Source: Candidatus Njordarchaeota archaeon (GTDB taxonomy: Archaea > Asgardarchaeota > Njordarchaeia > Njordarchaeales > JAHKLH01). Taken from it: a DNA stretch of 5,218 nt. This document shows positions 5,204 through 5,218 of this stretch, in pieces. The stretch covers positions 1-5,218 of the forward strand of contig JAHKLH010000126.1 of assembly GCA_029856635.1 (NCBI GenBank), given 5' to 3'. The notes beneath the pieces are model-generated. The model had not been told where the DNA came from, did not search any database, and worked only from the letters and a program-made list of their open reading frames with translations. The translations under genes and the position numbers were made by a program. Each line of letters opens with the position of its first letter. Positions within the stretch are counted from its first letter, which is position 1.

Positions 5204-5218
5204 TGAGGAGTAACATGA
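5204..5218 (+). CDS. start of a further gene (SD plus ATG), truncated by the window end
   Basis: TGAGGAG at 5204-5210 is a strong SD, 4 nt before ATG 5215-5217. The coding part is ATG plus one base, so nothing can be said about the product. The feature is given from the SD onward; the CDS proper begins at 5215. Support comes from the SD, its spacing and the TATA box about 50 nt upstream. Confidence 0.5.

Noticed and set aside
5163..5213. A 16-codon leader-like frame (ATG 5163 to TAA 5211-5213) ending one base before the next ATG
   Set aside because: Its ATG overlaps the TATA box, so a transcript starting about 25 nt downstream would not include it. The end position next to the SD is probably coincidental.
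1..5218. CRISPR array, insertion sequence, tRNA, or defence/toxin system
   Set aside because: I found no spaced direct repeats, transposase motifs, tRNA T-loop (GGTTCRA) structures, or nuclease/toxin motifs on either strand.

Overview
The window is AT-rich (about one third G+C by eye) and archaeal. The best evidence is an archaeal/eukaryotic-type ribosomal protein uS15 on the minus strand. Shine-Dalgarno (SD) cores complementary to an archaeal 16S tail, TATA-like boxes about 25 nt upstream of expected transcript starts, and frequent TTG starts all agree with this. I cannot place the lineage from this sequence; a TACK- or Asgard-type archaeon would fit, but that is a guess.

Layout, left to right. 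(1) A 630-residue, all-helical protein on the plus strand (71-1963), whose central part has a clear HEAT-like repeat with a period of 38-39 residues. (2) After 109 bp, a 340-residue plus-strand protein (2073-3095): an N-terminal four-cysteine zinc ribbon, a long helical/coiled-coil middle, a beta-rich segment resembling bacterial PH-like (YokE/bPH) domains, and a basic helical tail. Neither has a function I recognise. (3) Convergent to these, the uS15 gene (3560-3129, minus). (4) A 239-250 bp divergent intergenic region holding promoters for uS15 and for the next unit. (5) A plus-strand two-gene operon (3809-5108): a stomatin-type SPFH/band 7 membrane protein, then a short NfeD-like membrane protein with a C-terminal OB-fold, one base apart. 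(6) An intergenic stretch with a good TATA box and SD, and the ATG of a further gene cut by the window end.

The stomatin/short-NfeD pair is a known conserved association in membrane-domain organisation. The uS15 gene is housekeeping. The least explained part is the left half: a HEAT solenoid followed by a zinc-ribbon/coiled-coil/PH-like protein. Both look like scaffold or adaptor proteins without enzymatic motifs, so they could form one complex, but only proximity and domain logic support that. I see no rRNA, tRNA, CRISPR array, insertion sequence or phage-like gene.
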